Assembly: GCF_024721315.2 (NCBI RefSeq)
Contig: NZ_JANFAK020000014.1
Location: forward strand, 1-64,000
Origin: Streptomyces sp. Isolate_45
GTDB lineage: Bacteria; Actinomycetota; Actinomycetes; Streptomycetales; Streptomycetaceae
DNA: 64,000 bases
Direction: 5' to 3'
The notes under the pieces are model-generated. The model searched no databases. It was not told where the DNA came from and was given only the letters and a program-made list of their open reading frames with translations. A program made the position numbers and the translations under genes. Below are positions 42,266 to 53,667 of the stretch, in pieces; position 1 is the stretch's first letter; each line of letters begins with the position of its first letter.

Positions 42266-43417
42266 GTGAAGCCGACGATTTGCCTGTGCATGATCGTGAA
42301 GAACGAATCCGCCGTCATCGAGCGCTGCCTCAAGTCGGTACGGGGGCTCATCGACACCTGGGCCATCTCCGACACGGGATCCACGGACGGAACCCGGCAA
42401 CTGATCCGAACCGCCCTGGAAGGAATCCCCGGGGAACTCCACGAGGAACCATGGGTCGACTTCGGGCACAACCGCAGCCTCAACATCAGGCACGGTCTCG
42501 GCAAGGCCGACTACGTGCTGCTCCTCGACGCCGACCACGTCCTGCGCCCCCAAGGTCCGCTGCCCGCCCTCACCGCGGATTCGTACATGCTCCGCCACGA
42601 GGGCGCGACCGAGTACCGCATCAAGCGCCTGGTCCGTGCCGATCTCCCCTGGCGGTACGAAGGCGTCACCCACGAGTACCTGACCTGCGACCGTCGCGAC
42701 GAGAACGACCGGCGACCGGGCCTCCAGGAGAACCTCGACGCACTCGTCATCGAGGACTATGCCGACGGGGGCTCCCGACACGACAAGTTCGAGCGGGACG
42801 CGCGACTGCTCGGCGCTGAACTGCAGCGCGACCCCTCCAACACCCGGACCGTCTTCTACCTGGCGCAGACCCTGCGGGACATGGGCGACACCGCGCCCTC
42901 GATCAAGCTCTACGAACGCCGCGCCGGCATGGGCGGCTGGGGCGAGGAGGTCTACTACGCACTGCTCCAGGTCGGTGTCCTGCACGGCGAGTCCGGTGAC
43001 TGGCCGGCCGCGATGGACGCCCTCTCGCGAGCCTGGGACTCACGCCCCGGCAGGCTGGAAGCCTGCTACGAACTCGCCGCACGGCTCAGGATGCTCGGCC
43101 GGTACCACTCCGCCCATGCCGTCACCGCAGCCGTCCTGAACCGTCCGGCACCGGACGACCTGCTCTTCGTACAGCCCTGGGTGTACCGGTGGGGCCTTCT
43201 CTTCGAGCACTCGATCAACGCCTACTGGGTCGGCGACATGGGCGCCTCCCTCAGCGCCTGCGACCGGTTGCTCGCACTCCCCGACCTGCCGGAGGTGTAC
43301 CGGCGCCAGACGGAGGACAACCGGGCCTTCGCCGTCGCCGCCCTCCGTCGCTCGTCCCCGTCCGTTTCACGTGAAACACCCGCTCCCGTTTCACGTGAAA
43401 CGACCGCCCTCATGTGA
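42266..43417 (+). CDS. Glycosyltransferase family 2 with TPR-like C-terminus and parS-encoded tail
   Basis: The 383-residue cytoplasmic glycosyltransferase has CLCMIVKNESAVIERCL, SDTGSTDGTRQLI and YVLLLDADHVL, the GT-A fold metal and nucleotide-sugar sites (DxD-like LDADH). The C-terminal half contains TPR-like helices (AMDALSRAWDSRPGRLEACY). The tail VSRETPAPVSRETTALM is encoded by two parS sites 24 bp apart, the same 8-residue period as in the CopC-CopD linker. GTG at 42266 follows TAGGGT by 9 bases with no ribosome-binding site, so it is probably leaderless. The 241 bp between it and the previous gene hold nothing that I can call with confidence. Confidence 0.85.
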   Translation: MKPTICLCMIVKNESAVIERCLKSVRGLIDTWAISDTGSTDGTRQLIRTALEGIPGELHEEPWVDFGHNRSLNIRHGLGKADYVLLLDADHVLRPQGPLPALTADSYMLRHEGATEYRIKRLVRADLPWRYEGVTHEYLTCDRRDENDRRPGLQENLDALVIEDYADGGSRHDKFERDARLLGAELQRDPSNTRTVFYLAQTLRDMGDTAPSIKLYERRAGMGGWGEEVYYALLQVGVLHGESGDWPAAMDALSRAWDSRPGRLEACYELAARLRMLGRYHSAHAVTAAVLNRPAPDDLLFVQPWVYRWGLLFEHSINAYWVGDMGASLSACDRLLALPDLPEVYRRQTEDNRAFAVAALRRSSPSVSRETPAPVSRETTALM

Positions 43418-43469
43418 ACGACCGGCGCCGTTTCACGTGAAACGGACCACACCCCGTTTCACGTGAAAC
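43364..43469. other. parS cluster: four perfect sites
   Basis: Perfect parS copies lie at 43364-43377, 43388-43401, 43430-43443 and 43456-43469 (spacing 24, 42 and 26 bp). The first two code for the tail of the glycosyltransferase, and the other two lie in the gap before the end of the convergent aldo/keto reductase gene. Confidence 0.95.
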
Positions 43470-43483
43470 AACGGGGCCCGCGC

Positions 43484-44542
43484 CTAGGACGCGGCCGCCC
43501 GCTCGCCGAGCACCCGACGGCGCAGGCCGGCGTCCGCCAGAGCCGGCGGGCGCCAGACTCCGTCCGGCCGGTAGAGGTTCACGCCGGGCGCCACGATCTC
43601 GTCGATCCGGTCGAGCACCGAGTCTTCCAGGACCAGCCCGGCCCCCTTCACCAGCGACTCCATCTGCTCCATCGTCCGCGGCCCGATGATCACCGAGGTG
43701 ACGGCGGGGTGGGCGACGGGAAACGCCACGGCCAGCTCCGGCAGCGTGCAGCCGATCGAGTCGGCCAGCTCGACCAACTGCTCCACCGCCTCCAGCTTGG
43801 CGACGTTGCCCGGGATCGCCGGATCGAACCGTGCCGGGGTCAGTGCCGCCCGTCCCGAGGTCAGGTCGACGGGCCCCCCGAGCCGGTACTTCCCGCTCAG
43901 GAAGCCGGATGCGAGCGGACTCCAGGTCAGCACTCCCATTCCGTACCGGAGCGCGACCGGCAGGACGTCCGCCTCGATCCCCCGCGCGAGGATCGAGTAC
44001 GGCGGCTGTTCCGTACGGAACCGGGGCAGCGCCCGCCGGTCCGCCACGTGGTGTGCCTCGACGAGCTCCTCGGCCGGGAACGTCGAGCAACCAAAGGCAC
44101 GGATCTTGCCGGCCCTGACCAGGTCGCCGAGGACCGACAGGGTCTCTTCGACGTCGGTCGTGTGGTCCGGCCGGTGCACCTGGTAGAGGTCGATCCAGTC
44201 GGTGCCGAGCCTGCGCAGGCTGTCCTCCACCGCCCGTACGATCCACCGCCGGGAGTTGCCGCTGCGGTTACGGCCCTCTCCCATCCGGAAGTGGACCTTC
44301 GTGGCGAGCACGACGTCGTCGCGCCGCCCCTTGAGCGCCTTGCCGACGATCACCTCGGACTCACCGGCGGAGTACATGTCCGCCGTGTCTACGAAGTTGA
44401 TGCCCCGGTCGAGTGCGGCATGGATGATCCGCACGCACTCCTCGTGATCCGGGTTCCCCACCGCGCCGAACATCATCGTGCCCAGGCAGTGGGCACTCAC
44501 CTCGATGCCGGTGCCACCAAGATTTCGGTATCCCATGGTCAT
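43484..44542 (-). CDS. Aldo/keto reductase
   Basis: The 352-residue TIM-barrel NADPH-dependent reductase has NFVDTADMYSAGESE (catalytic Asp and Tyr), VLATKVHF (Lys) and DLYQVHRPD (His), which together form the AKR tetrad. NADPH-binding LTWSPLASGFLSGKY and SVIIGPRTMEQM are also present. It is close to the AKR11/YghZ-like group that acts on aldehydes and sugars. Start MTMGYRN (ATG at 44540-44542) or MGYRN (44536) are equivalent. Its substrate is unknown. The stop lies 15 bases from the last parS site. Confidence 0.92.
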   Translation of the reverse strand: MTMGYRNLGGTGIEVSAHCLGTMMFGAVGNPDHEECVRIIHAALDRGINFVDTADMYSAGESEVIVGKALKGRRDDVVLATKVHFRMGEGRNRSGNSRRWIVRAVEDSLRRLGTDWIDLYQVHRPDHTTDVEETLSVLGDLVRAGKIRAFGCSTFPAEELVEAHHVADRRALPRFRTEQPPYSILARGIEADVLPVALRYGMGVLTWSPLASGFLSGKYRLGGPVDLTSGRAALTPARFDPAIPGNVAKLEAVEQLVELADSIGCTLPELAVAFPVAHPAVTSVIIGPRTMEQMESLVKGAGLVLEDSVLDRIDEIVAPGVNLYRPDGVWRPPALADAGLRRRVLGERAAAS

Positions 44543-44698
44543 GCGGCCGCACTTTAGGACGTGGAGCGCACTCCAGGTCAAGGACCGCACTCGCGAACCA
44601 TCAGAATCCGAGCCCCTGCCCCGCAGGGCCCGGACACGGCGCTGCTCCCGGTCGGCGGAACCCCGCCGGCCGGGAGCAGCACTCCCCCCGAACGTGCG

Positions 44699-46616
<1,918 letters not shown>

Positions 46617-46696
46617 TGTGCAAAGGTGCCCCCACGCTAGCGTCATCTGTGGCGTGCTGAACAGTGGGCCCCCTCATCTCTTGCGATGATCTGCCG

Positions 46697-48088
46697 GTGA
46701 CGTCCTTGCCGCAGCCCCCCACCGAGCCCACCGAACCCACGGGTCACCACGACCACGAGCACGCGCCCCATGGTCATGCGGTCGTGCCCGCACAGGGCCA
46801 TTCCCACAGCCACAGCCACGGGCCGGCGGCCCCCGTGTCCAAGCACCTGCGCAAGGTCATCGCCGCGGTACTGATCCCCTTCGCGGTGGCCGTCTTCATC
46901 GGCATGGTGGTGCTGTGGCCGGGCGGCGCACCCGCCCACGAACGGACCGGCGTGGGATTCGACCGGCAGACCCAGCAGGGCCAAGTCGTCGCGCTCGAAA
47001 GCGTCGACTGCAAATCGGTGAACGCCTCGCAGGTGCCGTCGACGGGCGATCTCTCGACCCCGCAGGGCCGCGAGGCCAAGGCCGCGCAGACGGGGGACTG
47101 CAAGAAGGCCACCGTCGTGGTCGGCAGCGGCCCGGACAAGGGGCGCGCCTTCTTCGAGATCGTCCAGCCGGGCGCACCAAGGCAGTTGAAGCAGGGGCAG
47201 GAGGTGGTCGTCGCCCACGCGCCGGACGCCCCCCGGGACCTCCAGTACTCGGTGATCGACGTGAACCGCAAGCTCCCGATGGCCCTGCTGGCCGGCATCT
47301 TCGCCGTGGCGGTCGTCGTGGTCGGCCGACTGCGGGGCCTGTTCGCGCTCGTCGCCCTGGTGATCAGTTTCGCGATCCTGACCCTCTTCATCCTCCCGGC
47401 GATCCTGCAGGGCTCGAACCCCCTGGTCGTCGCGATCGTCGGAGCCAGCGCGATCATGCTGATCGCCCTCTACATGTGCCACGGGCTGACAGCCAGAACC
47501 TCGGTCGCCGTCCTCGGCACCCTGGTCTCGCTGCTGCTGATCGGCCTGTTGGGCTCGGTGTTCATCGACTGGGCGTTCCTGAGCGGCAACACAGATGACA
47601 ACACGGGCCTGATCCACGGCCTCTACCCCGACATCGACATGAGCGGTTTGCTGCTCGCAGGTGTGATCATCGGCTCGCTCGGCGTACTCGACGACGTGAC
47701 GGTCACCCAGACCTCCGCGGTGTGGGAACTCCACCAGGCCGACCCGAAGATGGGGCCGCGCGCCCTGTACCGGGCGGCGATCAGGATCGGCCGCGACCAC
47801 ATCGCGTCCGTGGTCAACACCCTCGTACTCGCCTATGCGGGCGCCGCGTTGCCGCTGCTCCTGCTGTTCTCGATCGCCAACAGCAGCATGGGGTCGGTGG
47901 CCAACAGCGAGTTGGTGGCGGAGGAGATCGTACGGACCCTCGTGGGCTCGATCGGACTCGTCGCGTCGGTTCCCGTGACCACGGCCCTGGCCGCGCTGGT
48001 GGTTTCCGCGGACCGGCCGGGCGCCCCGGCCGCCGCGGCGGCCACGGGACCGGTCCGCGGCGGCCGGGGCCGACGGCGCAAGCGCTGA
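46697..48088 (+). CDS. YibE/F-like membrane protein
   Basis: This 463-residue membrane protein has a cytoplasmic N-terminus rich in His (HHDHEHAPHGH, HSHSHSHG). A first helix (about 57-77) is followed by an extracytoplasmic domain and then about seven helices. The YibE/F family blocks are LRGLFALVALVISFAILTLFI and LLAGVIIGSLGVLDDVTVTQT, with the conserved GxLDDVTVTQ. Function is unknown; the His-rich tail suggests metal binding. GTG at 46697 follows GATGAT by about 6 bases and is probably leaderless. It is divergent from thiC. Its end lies 7 bases from the end of ssgA, tail to tail. Confidence 0.88.
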   Translation: MTSLPQPPTEPTEPTGHHDHEHAPHGHAVVPAQGHSHSHSHGPAAPVSKHLRKVIAAVLIPFAVAVFIGMVVLWPGGAPAHERTGVGFDRQTQQGQVVALESVDCKSVNASQVPSTGDLSTPQGREAKAAQTGDCKKATVVVGSGPDKGRAFFEIVQPGAPRQLKQGQEVVVAHAPDAPRDLQYSVIDVNRKLPMALLAGIFAVAVVVVGRLRGLFALVALVISFAILTLFILPAILQGSNPLVVAIVGASAIMLIALYMCHGLTARTSVAVLGTLVSLLLIGLLGSVFIDWAFLSGNTDDNTGLIHGLYPDIDMSGLLLAGVIIGSLGVLDDVTVTQTSAVWELHQADPKMGPRALYRAAIRIGRDHIASVVNTLVLAYAGAALPLLLLFSIANSSMGSVANSELVAEEIVRTLVGSIGLVASVPVTTALAALVVSADRPGAPAAAAATGPVRGGRGRRRKR

Positions 48089-48095
48089 GGTCGAC

Positions 48096-48545
48096 TCAGC
48101 CCGCGTTCTGTTCGTTCTGTCGGGCTTCGGCGAGGATCTTGTCGAGCGCCTCGTCGAGGTCTCCCTCGAAGTCGCCGAGGTTTCGCTCCTGACCGAGCGG
48201 AACAAGCCGGTCGGTCCGGTCGAGGAATGCGACGAGCGGTGCCGCGCCAGCGCGGAACAGGGCCCGATCCCCGCCGACCTGAAGGCGGATGTGGACGTCG
48301 GACAGCTCCTCGGGGTGGGTGGGGGCGATGTGCACGTCGCCGTCGCCGCAAGGCTTGTTGATGCCGTCGAGAAGCAACTCCCGGCCGAACGCCCAGGTCA
48401 CAGGCGCGTCTCCGGGAAGGTGGAAGGTGAGGCGTACTGCGTAGGGGTCACGAGCGTCGTACCGGAGTTCCACCGGGATCCGGAACGAGAGCTCCTCGGA
48501 AACGAGGAAGCTCATCATGACCTCTGCCTGTACCGACTCGCGCAT
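48096..48545 (-). CDS. ssgA: SsgA, activator of sporulation-specific cell division
   Basis: SsgA is the founding member of the SALP family and is specific to sporulating actinomycetes. It marks sites of septum formation and helps SsgB bring FtsZ to division sites in aerial hyphae. The 149-residue sequence matches it closely: MSFLVSEELSFRIPVELRY near the start, LPGDAPVTWAFGRELLLDG, and FLDRTDRLVPLGQE. It begins MRESVQAEVM; a shorter start at MSFLVSEE is equally plausible. Its upstream gap of 96 bp from ssgR contains the promoter that SsgR activates in S. coelicolor. Confidence 0.97.
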   Translation of the reverse strand: MRESVQAEVMMSFLVSEELSFRIPVELRYDARDPYAVRLTFHLPGDAPVTWAFGRELLLDGINKPCGDGDVHIAPTHPEELSDVHIRLQVGGDRALFRAGAAPLVAFLDRTDRLVPLGQERNLGDFEGDLDEALDKILAEARQNEQNAG

Positions 48546-48641
48546 TGCCTACCCCGCTGTAGTGGAAGTGGCCAGGAATGGTCCCCCAAGCCCTCTTGAC
48601 AAGAGTGGTGGAAGCGCTCGGAGATCACAAGGAGTGAGTTT

Positions 48642-49412
48642 TCAGATACTGATAGAGAACGAGAGGGTGCTCAACAGCGCGCCTACTTCACTCCGTAGCC
48701 GATCCACCGCATAGGGCAACCGACTTTGCTGGTGCGCGGGGAGCGAAATGGCCATGGTTGCGGCGGTATCGCCCGCTGTGATCGGGATGGCAGCACACAC
48801 CGTGCCCAGCGCGTACTCCTGACTCTCCGTAACCGGCTGCATCCGCTCCCACGAAACGATCCTCTGTTCCAGTGCGTGGAGGTCCCTCACGGTGTAGGGG
48901 GTGATCCCCTCGACCGGGTGACGGTCGTAGTGGTCCTTGCGCGCCTTCTCGTCGAGCTGGCCGAGCAAGCACTGGCCGATGGCGTGCGCGTGGCCGGTCG
49001 CCCGGAAATCGGCCCACTCCTCGCAGGCGGGGCCGGCCGGGCTGTCCGAGACGCCGACGACCTCGATCTCACCCTCGCGGTAGACCGCGAAGTAGACGGG
49101 CGCCCCGACCGCGTCGCGGAAGTGCGCGAGGGAGTCGAGGATCATGCTGCGACGTTTCTGCTGAAGTCCGCCACCCGCCAACCGCCCGGCAGCGGCCCCG
49201 AGGACGAAGACCCCTCCCTCCCGGCGCAGATAGCCCTCGTGCGTCAGGGTGCGCAGCAGGTGGTACGCCGTGGGGAGCGGGAGCCCGGCTTCGCGCGCGA
49301 GTTGTTTCGCCGGGGCTCCGTCACCGTGGGAGCCCGCCGCCTCCAGCAACCTCAGCGCTCTCTGCACCGAACCGATCAAAGTCGGCACACCGGCATTGTG
49401 AACCGAAGACAA
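48642..49412 (-). CDS. ssgR: SsgR, IclR-family activator of ssgA
   Basis: The 256-residue protein has an IclR N-terminal helix-turn-helix (APAKQLAREAGLPLPTAYHL, about 34-53) and an effector domain (about 75-250) with a conserved Cys. In S. coelicolor, SsgR activates ssgA transcription during development independently of the whi genes. The position directly upstream of ssgA on the same strand is the same. I use the TTG at 49410-49412 as start, preceded by GGGGGTGAG. The neighbouring gap 49413-49667 holds two GC hairpins (from 49433) but no gene that I can see. Confidence 0.95.
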   Translation of the reverse strand: MSSVHNAGVPTLIGSVQRALRLLEAAGSHGDGAPAKQLAREAGLPLPTAYHLLRTLTHEGYLRREGGVFVLGAAAGRLAGGGLQQKRRSMILDSLAHFRDAVGAPVYFAVYREGEIEVVGVSDSPAGPACEEWADFRATGHAHAIGQCLLGQLDEKARKDHYDRHPVEGITPYTVRDLHALEQRIVSWERMQPVTESQEYALGTVCAAIPITAGDTAATMAISLPAHQQSRLPYAVDRLRSEVGALLSTLSFSISI

Positions 49413-49667
49413 AGCTCACCCCCAGGCGTGGCGGCGGGCCTGGGGGGCCCGCCCTGCGGGGGCCGCCCCCGCGTGTGCCGTGGCTCCTGGGGGTGTTGCT
49501 CGGATGCTCCGGATCTGATCGCCCGTCCGGAGCGGAGTACCAGCTGACGGTGCCCAGGGGAGCGACACAGATTGCGACCCTATCCGCCGATTCCAGCGCT
49601 GTGGGCGTTTTGCCGTGCCGCGTTCCCCCGCATGGGTCAATCCCGTACCGCCCGGGTTGCGGGTTTC

Positions 49668-49904
49668 CTACCACTCTCCGGAGGAGGAAGAGGAGGACTT
49701 CGAGCCGCTGCCGCTGAACTTCTTGACCACGAAGATCAGACCGCCGACGAGGGCGACGAAGAGCAGCAGCTTGAAGACGAGGCCGATCAGCGTGCCGATG
49801 ATGCTGGTGATCACCCCGCCGAACACGAAGATGGCCAGCACCGGAACGGCGATCCACTTGACCCACCAGGGCATGCCCGCGAATATCGCTCGGATCCCGT
49901 CCAT
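49668..49904 (-). CDS. DUF5326-family small membrane protein
   Basis: This 78-residue protein has two adjacent membrane helices (about 15-32 and 38-60), a Lys-Lys and a Ser-rich tail (GSGSKSSSSSSGEW). It is the short DUF5326 family of streptomycetes, often next to ssgR. Its function is unknown. ATG at 49902-49904 follows a good GGAAGAGG. Confidence 0.8.
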   Translation of the reverse strand: MDGIRAIFAGMPWWVKWIAVPVLAIFVFGGVITSIIGTLIGLVFKLLLFVALVGGLIFVVKKFSGSGSKSSSSSSGEW

Positions 49905-50072
49905 GTCTTCTACCTCTTCCTCGTCCGTGACTTCCTGGTCCCGATGCTAGGAGCCACCGGCCACGGCCGGGGGCCGGAGAGCCCCCGGAACCCCCTGATC
50001 CGCCCCCTAGGGGGACCGGGGGGCGACCCCCGGGAAGAAGGGCCCCGGGAAGAGGGCCCCGGCCCCGCGCCC

Positions 50073-50390
50073 TCAGCCCTCCGGCGGGGAGAACACCACC
50101 AGCACCTTCAACGGCTCGGTGATGTGGTGGAACTTGTGCGGCACCCCGGCCGGTACGTAGACGACGCTGCCGTTGGCCACCACCGTCGTCTCCTCCCCGA
50201 CCGTGATCGAAGCCCGACCGCTGACCACGAAGTACACCTCGTCCTGCCGGTGCGGCTGCTGCGGATCGCTCTGACCCGCTTCCAGGGCGTACAGCCCCGC
50301 CGACATGTTCCGTTCCCGCAGGAATTGCAGGTAGGCGCCATCGTTGGCCGCCCTCTCCGCCTCGAGCTCATCCAGCCGGAAGGCCTTCAT
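50073..50390 (-). CDS. Cupin-domain protein
   Basis: This 105-residue single-domain cupin has the two motif blocks PHRQDEVYFVVSGRA and VYVPAGVPHKFHHI. His and Glu metal ligands are visible in both, so a metal (Fe, Mn or Zn) is likely bound. Start MKAFRLDELE (ATG at 50388-50390) gives the whole fold; upstream sequence overlaps the next gene's promoter. Its role is unknown. It is divergent from the holin-like gene. Confidence 0.85.
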   Translation of the reverse strand: MKAFRLDELEAERAANDGAYLQFLRERNMSAGLYALEAGQSDPQQPHRQDEVYFVVSGRASITVGEETTVVANGSVVYVPAGVPHKFHHITEPLKVLVVFSPPEG

Positions 50391-50477
50391 CGTTGCTGTG
50401 CTCCTCGTTCGCCGCTGCCGCGGGATCCGCTGATCTGCTGATGTCCCACCAGGATCTTCTCTGCCACGATCAGACAC

Positions 50478-50858
50478 ATGACGAATTTCGTAGTCAAGAC
50501 GCTCGCCAACGCGGCGGCCCTGGCCGTGGCCATCTGGCTGCTCGCCGGCATCACGCTCGACGACGGCAGCAGCACCGGCCGACGAGCCGCCACACTGATC
50601 CTGGTGGCGCTGGTCTTCGGCCTGGTCAACTTCATCGTGAAGCCCGTGGTGAAGCTGCTTTCCCTCCCCTTGTTCATTCTCACCCTCGGCCTGTTCACCC
50701 TGGTCGTGAACGCTTTGATGCTGCTCCTGACCTCCTGGCTGGCGAAGCAATTCGACCTCAGCTTCCACGTGGACAACTTCTGGACCGCGATCCTCGGCGG
50801 TCTGATCATCTCCATCGTCTCCTGGGCCGTGAACCTGGCCCTGCCCGACAAGAACTGA
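50478..50858 (+). CDS. Phage holin family (PF04020) membrane protein
   Basis: The 126-residue protein has four hydrophobic helices (for example AATLILVALVFGLVNFIVKP and LPLFILTLGLFTLVVNALML), with the PF04020 block VNFIVKPVVKLLSLPLFILT. Despite the family name, it is a chromosomal membrane protein of unknown role found widely in bacteria, and no phage genes surround it. The ptpA gene starts 10 bp after its stop. Confidence 0.88.
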   Translation: MTNFVVKTLANAAALAVAIWLLAGITLDDGSSTGRRAATLILVALVFGLVNFIVKPVVKLLSLPLFILTLGLFTLVVNALMLLLTSWLAKQFDLSFHVDNFWTAILGGLIISIVSWAVNLALPDKN

Positions 50859-50868
50859 CCGGCCGACG

Positions 50869-51372
50869 ATGTACCGCGTATGTTTCGTCTGCACGGGCAA
50901 CATCTGCCGCTCTCCCATGGCCGAGTCGGTCTTCCGCGCCCACGTCACCGAGGCCGGACTGGACGACCGGGTCGAGGTGGACAGCGCCGGCACCGGCGGT
51001 TGGCACGAGGGCGACGGCGCCGACCGGCGCACCGTGGCCGTGCTGGAGGCCGCCGGGTACGCGCAGGATCACCGGGCCCGACAGTTCCGGGCCTCCTGGT
51101 TCGACCGCCTCGACCTCGTCATCGCGCTCGACACCGGCCACCTGAATGACCTGCGTGCCCTCGCACCGACCCCCGAGGCCGCTGCCAGGATCCGGCTGCT
51201 GCGCTCGTACGACCCCGCGGCCGGGCCGGGGCACCTACCGGACGCGATGGACGTACCGGACCCTTACTACGGCTCCCTCGACGGGTTCGAGGAATGCCTG
51301 GAGCTGGTCGAGGCCGCGAGCCCCGGCCTGCTGGACGCGGTACGCACCGCGGTGAAGGAGCACACCCCGTGA
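50869..51372 (+). CDS. ptpA: Low-molecular-weight protein tyrosine phosphatase
   Basis: The 167-residue enzyme has the P-loop CTGNICRS (C9-S16) and the acid motif DPYYGS near residue 130. PtpA of S. coelicolor dephosphorylates tyrosine and affects antibiotic production. The position between a holin-like gene and a Cys/Met-metabolism gene matches my memory of that chromosome. GTG of the next gene overlaps the stop by 4 bases. Confidence 0.95.
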   Translation: MYRVCFVCTGNICRSPMAESVFRAHVTEAGLDDRVEVDSAGTGGWHEGDGADRRTVAVLEAAGYAQDHRARQFRASWFDRLDLVIALDTGHLNDLRALAPTPEAAARIRLLRSYDPAAGPGHLPDAMDVPDPYYGSLDGFEECLELVEAASPGLLDAVRTAVKEHTP

Positions 51373-52535
51373 ACGACCACCCCGCCGGCGAAAGCGCCAC
51401 GACGGACCGGTACGGCGAGGGCACCCGGGCCGTGCGCGCCGGATTCCCCGAAGCCGTCAAGAACGAACCGACCCTGCCCGGTCCCGTGTTCGCCGCACAC
51501 TTCCACCTCCCCGGAGACGTGACGGGTCCGTACACCTACGGCCGCGACAGCAACCCGACGTGGACCCTGTTGGAACGCGCCATCGGCGAACTGGAGGCAC
51601 CCGGGGCGCAGGACGTGGAGACCGTCGTCTTCGCCTCCGGCATGGCGGCGATCTCCGCCGTCCTCCTCTCCCAGGCCCGCACCGGCGACACCGTCGTCCT
51701 GCCCGACGACGGCTACCAGGCGCTGCCGCTGCTCCGGGAGCAACTGGAGGCGTACGGGATCCTGGTGCGCACGGCCCCGACCGGCGGCGACGCCCAGCTG
51801 ACGGTCCTCGACGGAGCCCGACTGCTGTGGATCGAAACCCCCTCCAACCCGGGGCTCGACGTGTGCGACGTGCGCCGTCTCGTGGAGGCCGCGCACGACG
51901 GCGGCACCCTGGTCGCCGTCGACAACACCCTCGCCACCCCGCTCGGGCAGCGACCGCTGGAACTCGGCGCGGACTTCTCCGTGGCGAGCGGCACCAAGGG
52001 ACTCACCGGCCACGGAGACCTCCTGCTCGGCTACGTCGTCTGCCGGGACCCGGCGCTCGCCGCGGGCGTCCGCCGCTGGCGCAAGATCGTCGGGGCCATC
52101 CCCGGGCCCATGGAGGCCTGGCTCGCCCACCGCTCGCTGGCCACCATCCAGCTGCGCGCCCAACGCCAGTGGGGAAACGCCCTCGCGGTCGCCGAAGCCC
52201 TCACCGACCGCGCCGAGGTGAGCGGCCTTCGCTACCCGGGCCTGCCTTCGGACGCGGCCCACAAGACAGCGGCCCGGCAGATGTCCGGATTCGGCTCGGT
52301 GGTCTCCTTCACGCTGCCGGACCGCGCGCACGCGGAACGCTTCATGGCCGCCCTGCACCTGGTCGAGGACGCCACGAGCTTCGGCGGAGTGCGCTCCACG
52401 GCGGAGCGGCGCGGCCGCTGGGGCGGCGATGCCGTGCCAGCGGGCTTCATCCGTTTCTCCGCCGGCGCCGAGGATCCCGAGGATCTGGTCGCCGATGTGC
52501 TGCGGGCCCTTGACCACGCGGGCTCCGGGGCCTGA
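51369..52535 (+). CDS. Cys/Met-metabolism PLP-dependent lyase (cystathionine gamma-lyase family)
   Basis: The 388-residue PLP enzyme has the family pattern [13 protein letters not shown], a Cys/Met-type [16 protein letters not shown] and the PLP Lys in [14 protein letters not shown]. It cleaves or forms C-S bonds in cysteine and methionine metabolism, and may be a cystathionine gamma-lyase. GTG at 51369 overlaps the ptpA stop by 4 bases, so the two are co-translated. A hairpin follows the stop by 9 bases. Confidence 0.9.
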   Translation: MNDHPAGESATTDRYGEGTRAVRAGFPEAVKNEPTLPGPVFAAHFHLPGDVTGPYTYGRDSNPTWTLLERAIGELEAPGAQDVETVVFASGMAAISAVLLSQARTGDTVVLPDDGYQALPLLREQLEAYGILVRTAPTGGDAQLTVLDGARLLWIETPSNPGLDVCDVRRLVEAAHDGGTLVAVDNTLATPLGQRPLELGADFSVASGTKGLTGHGDLLLGYVVCRDPALAAGVRRWRKIVGAIPGPMEAWLAHRSLATIQLRAQRQWGNALAVAEALTDRAEVSGLRYPGLPSDAAHKTAARQMSGFGSVVSFTLPDRAHAERFMAALHLVEDATSFGGVRSTAERRGRWGGDAVPAGFIRFSAGAEDPEDLVADVLRALDHAGSGA

Positions 52536-52544
52536 ACGACACGT

Positions 52545-52584
52545 GAAACGGTCCGAGCCTCCCCCCGGTGACTCGGACCGTTTC
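52545..52584 (+). terminator. Perfect 13-bp hairpin after the PLP enzyme gene
   Basis: gaaacggtccgag (52545-52557) and ctcggaccgtttc (52572-52584) are exact complements around a 14-base loop. The left arm is joined to the sequence cacgtgaaac, half of a parS site (52540-52549). Confidence 0.85.
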
Positions 52585-52710
52585 CTGGGTTCCACAAGTG
52601 AAGAACCACACGAACAAGGCTAATTGACCCTGCGTCAGAGTCCAATCACGGTAACGACAGGGGCCTATCGGCATATTTATAGTTGAAGGCCCCCACCGGA
52701 AGGGGCCGCC

Positions 52711-53607
52711 ATGGACCTTGCCCTGCTGCGCACCTTCGTCGCCGTCCACCGGGCCGGCTCGTTCACCCGGGCCGCCACCCTCCTCGGACTGTCCCAGCCC
52801 GCGGTCACCTCGCAGATCCGAGCCCTGGAACGCCAGCTGGGCCGCCCCCTGTTCGACCGCCGCGCCCGCGGTGTCACGCCCACCGCGATCGGCGACGAAC
52901 TGGCCCACAAGGCGGCCCCGCACCTGGACGCCCTACTACGGATCACCGAGACCGAGCGCGAATCCGCAGGCTCCTCACGCACCCTGCACCTCGCCGGACC
53001 ACCCGAGTTCCTCTCCCTGCGGGTGCTCCCCGCCCTCGCGCCCCTCGTCGTCCAGGGTCAGACCCTGCGCACCGCCTTCACCTCCGATGCGCGGACGACC
53101 CTCGAGGGACTGGGTGCCGGACAACACGACCTCGTCGTCACGGCGGCCCGGCCGCGCGGCGGGCTGTTCACGGCCTCCGTCCTGTGCGACGAGGAGCTGG
53201 TGCTGGTCGCGGCGCCCTACTGGGCCGCTCTGGTCGACCCCGCCCACCTGCGCGACAAGGGCCCCGGCGCCCTGGACGGAATCCCCGTCGTCGAGGTGCA
53301 CGCGAGCCTGCCGCTCGTGACCCGCTACTGGGCCGCCCTCTTCGACTCCGCCCCGGAGCCGGCCGCCACCGTCGTCGCACCGGATCTGCGCGCCGTGCTG
53401 GAATGCGTCCGAGCCGGAGCCGGGCTCGCCGTGCTGCCCCGCTACCTGTGCCGGGACGCCCTCGACGGCGGTCGGATCGTAGCCCTGCTGGAGCCTCCCG
53501 TACCGCCACTGCGGACCTGGTTCCTCGCCGTACGGGCCGGAAGCCTCGCCCTCGCCCACCTCGACCGCGCCCACGACATGCTGTTGCGCGCCGCCACGCA
53601 CTGGTGA
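52711..53607 (+). CDS. LysR-family transcriptional regulator
   Basis: This 298-residue LysR-type protein starts with the HTH (LLRTFVAVHRAGSFTRAATLLGLSQPAVTSQIRALE, about 5-40), and a periplasmic-binding-like effector domain fills the rest (about 90-290). It is the only LysR gene in the window. No divergent target gene is present; the gene upstream runs in the same direction and is ended by the hairpin at 52545. GGAAGGGG a few bases before the ATG is the ribosome-binding site. Confidence 0.92.
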   Translation: MDLALLRTFVAVHRAGSFTRAATLLGLSQPAVTSQIRALERQLGRPLFDRRARGVTPTAIGDELAHKAAPHLDALLRITETERESAGSSRTLHLAGPPEFLSLRVLPALAPLVVQGQTLRTAFTSDARTTLEGLGAGQHDLVVTAARPRGGLFTASVLCDEELVLVAAPYWAALVDPAHLRDKGPGALDGIPVVEVHASLPLVTRYWAALFDSAPEPAATVVAPDLRAVLECVRAGAGLAVLPRYLCRDALDGGRIVALLEPPVPPLRTWFLAVRAGSLALAHLDRAHDMLLRAATHW

Positions 53608-53667
53608 GCCCCCTGTTTTCGGCCTGTGGTGCGTTTCAGACGGGTTGTACCGGGCCACTCTTCTCCC

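Noticed and set aside
43364-43469. Short repeated palindromes that look like a CRISPR array
   Set aside because: The units are parS 14-mers with irregular spacers and no cas genes nearby.
49413-49667. Possible gene between ssgR and the DUF5326 gene
   Set aside because: Only GC-rich hairpins are seen; open frames have poor codon use and no motif.
50478-50858. Phage remnant because of the holin family name
   Set aside because: PF04020 proteins are widespread chromosomal membrane proteins and no phage genes are near.
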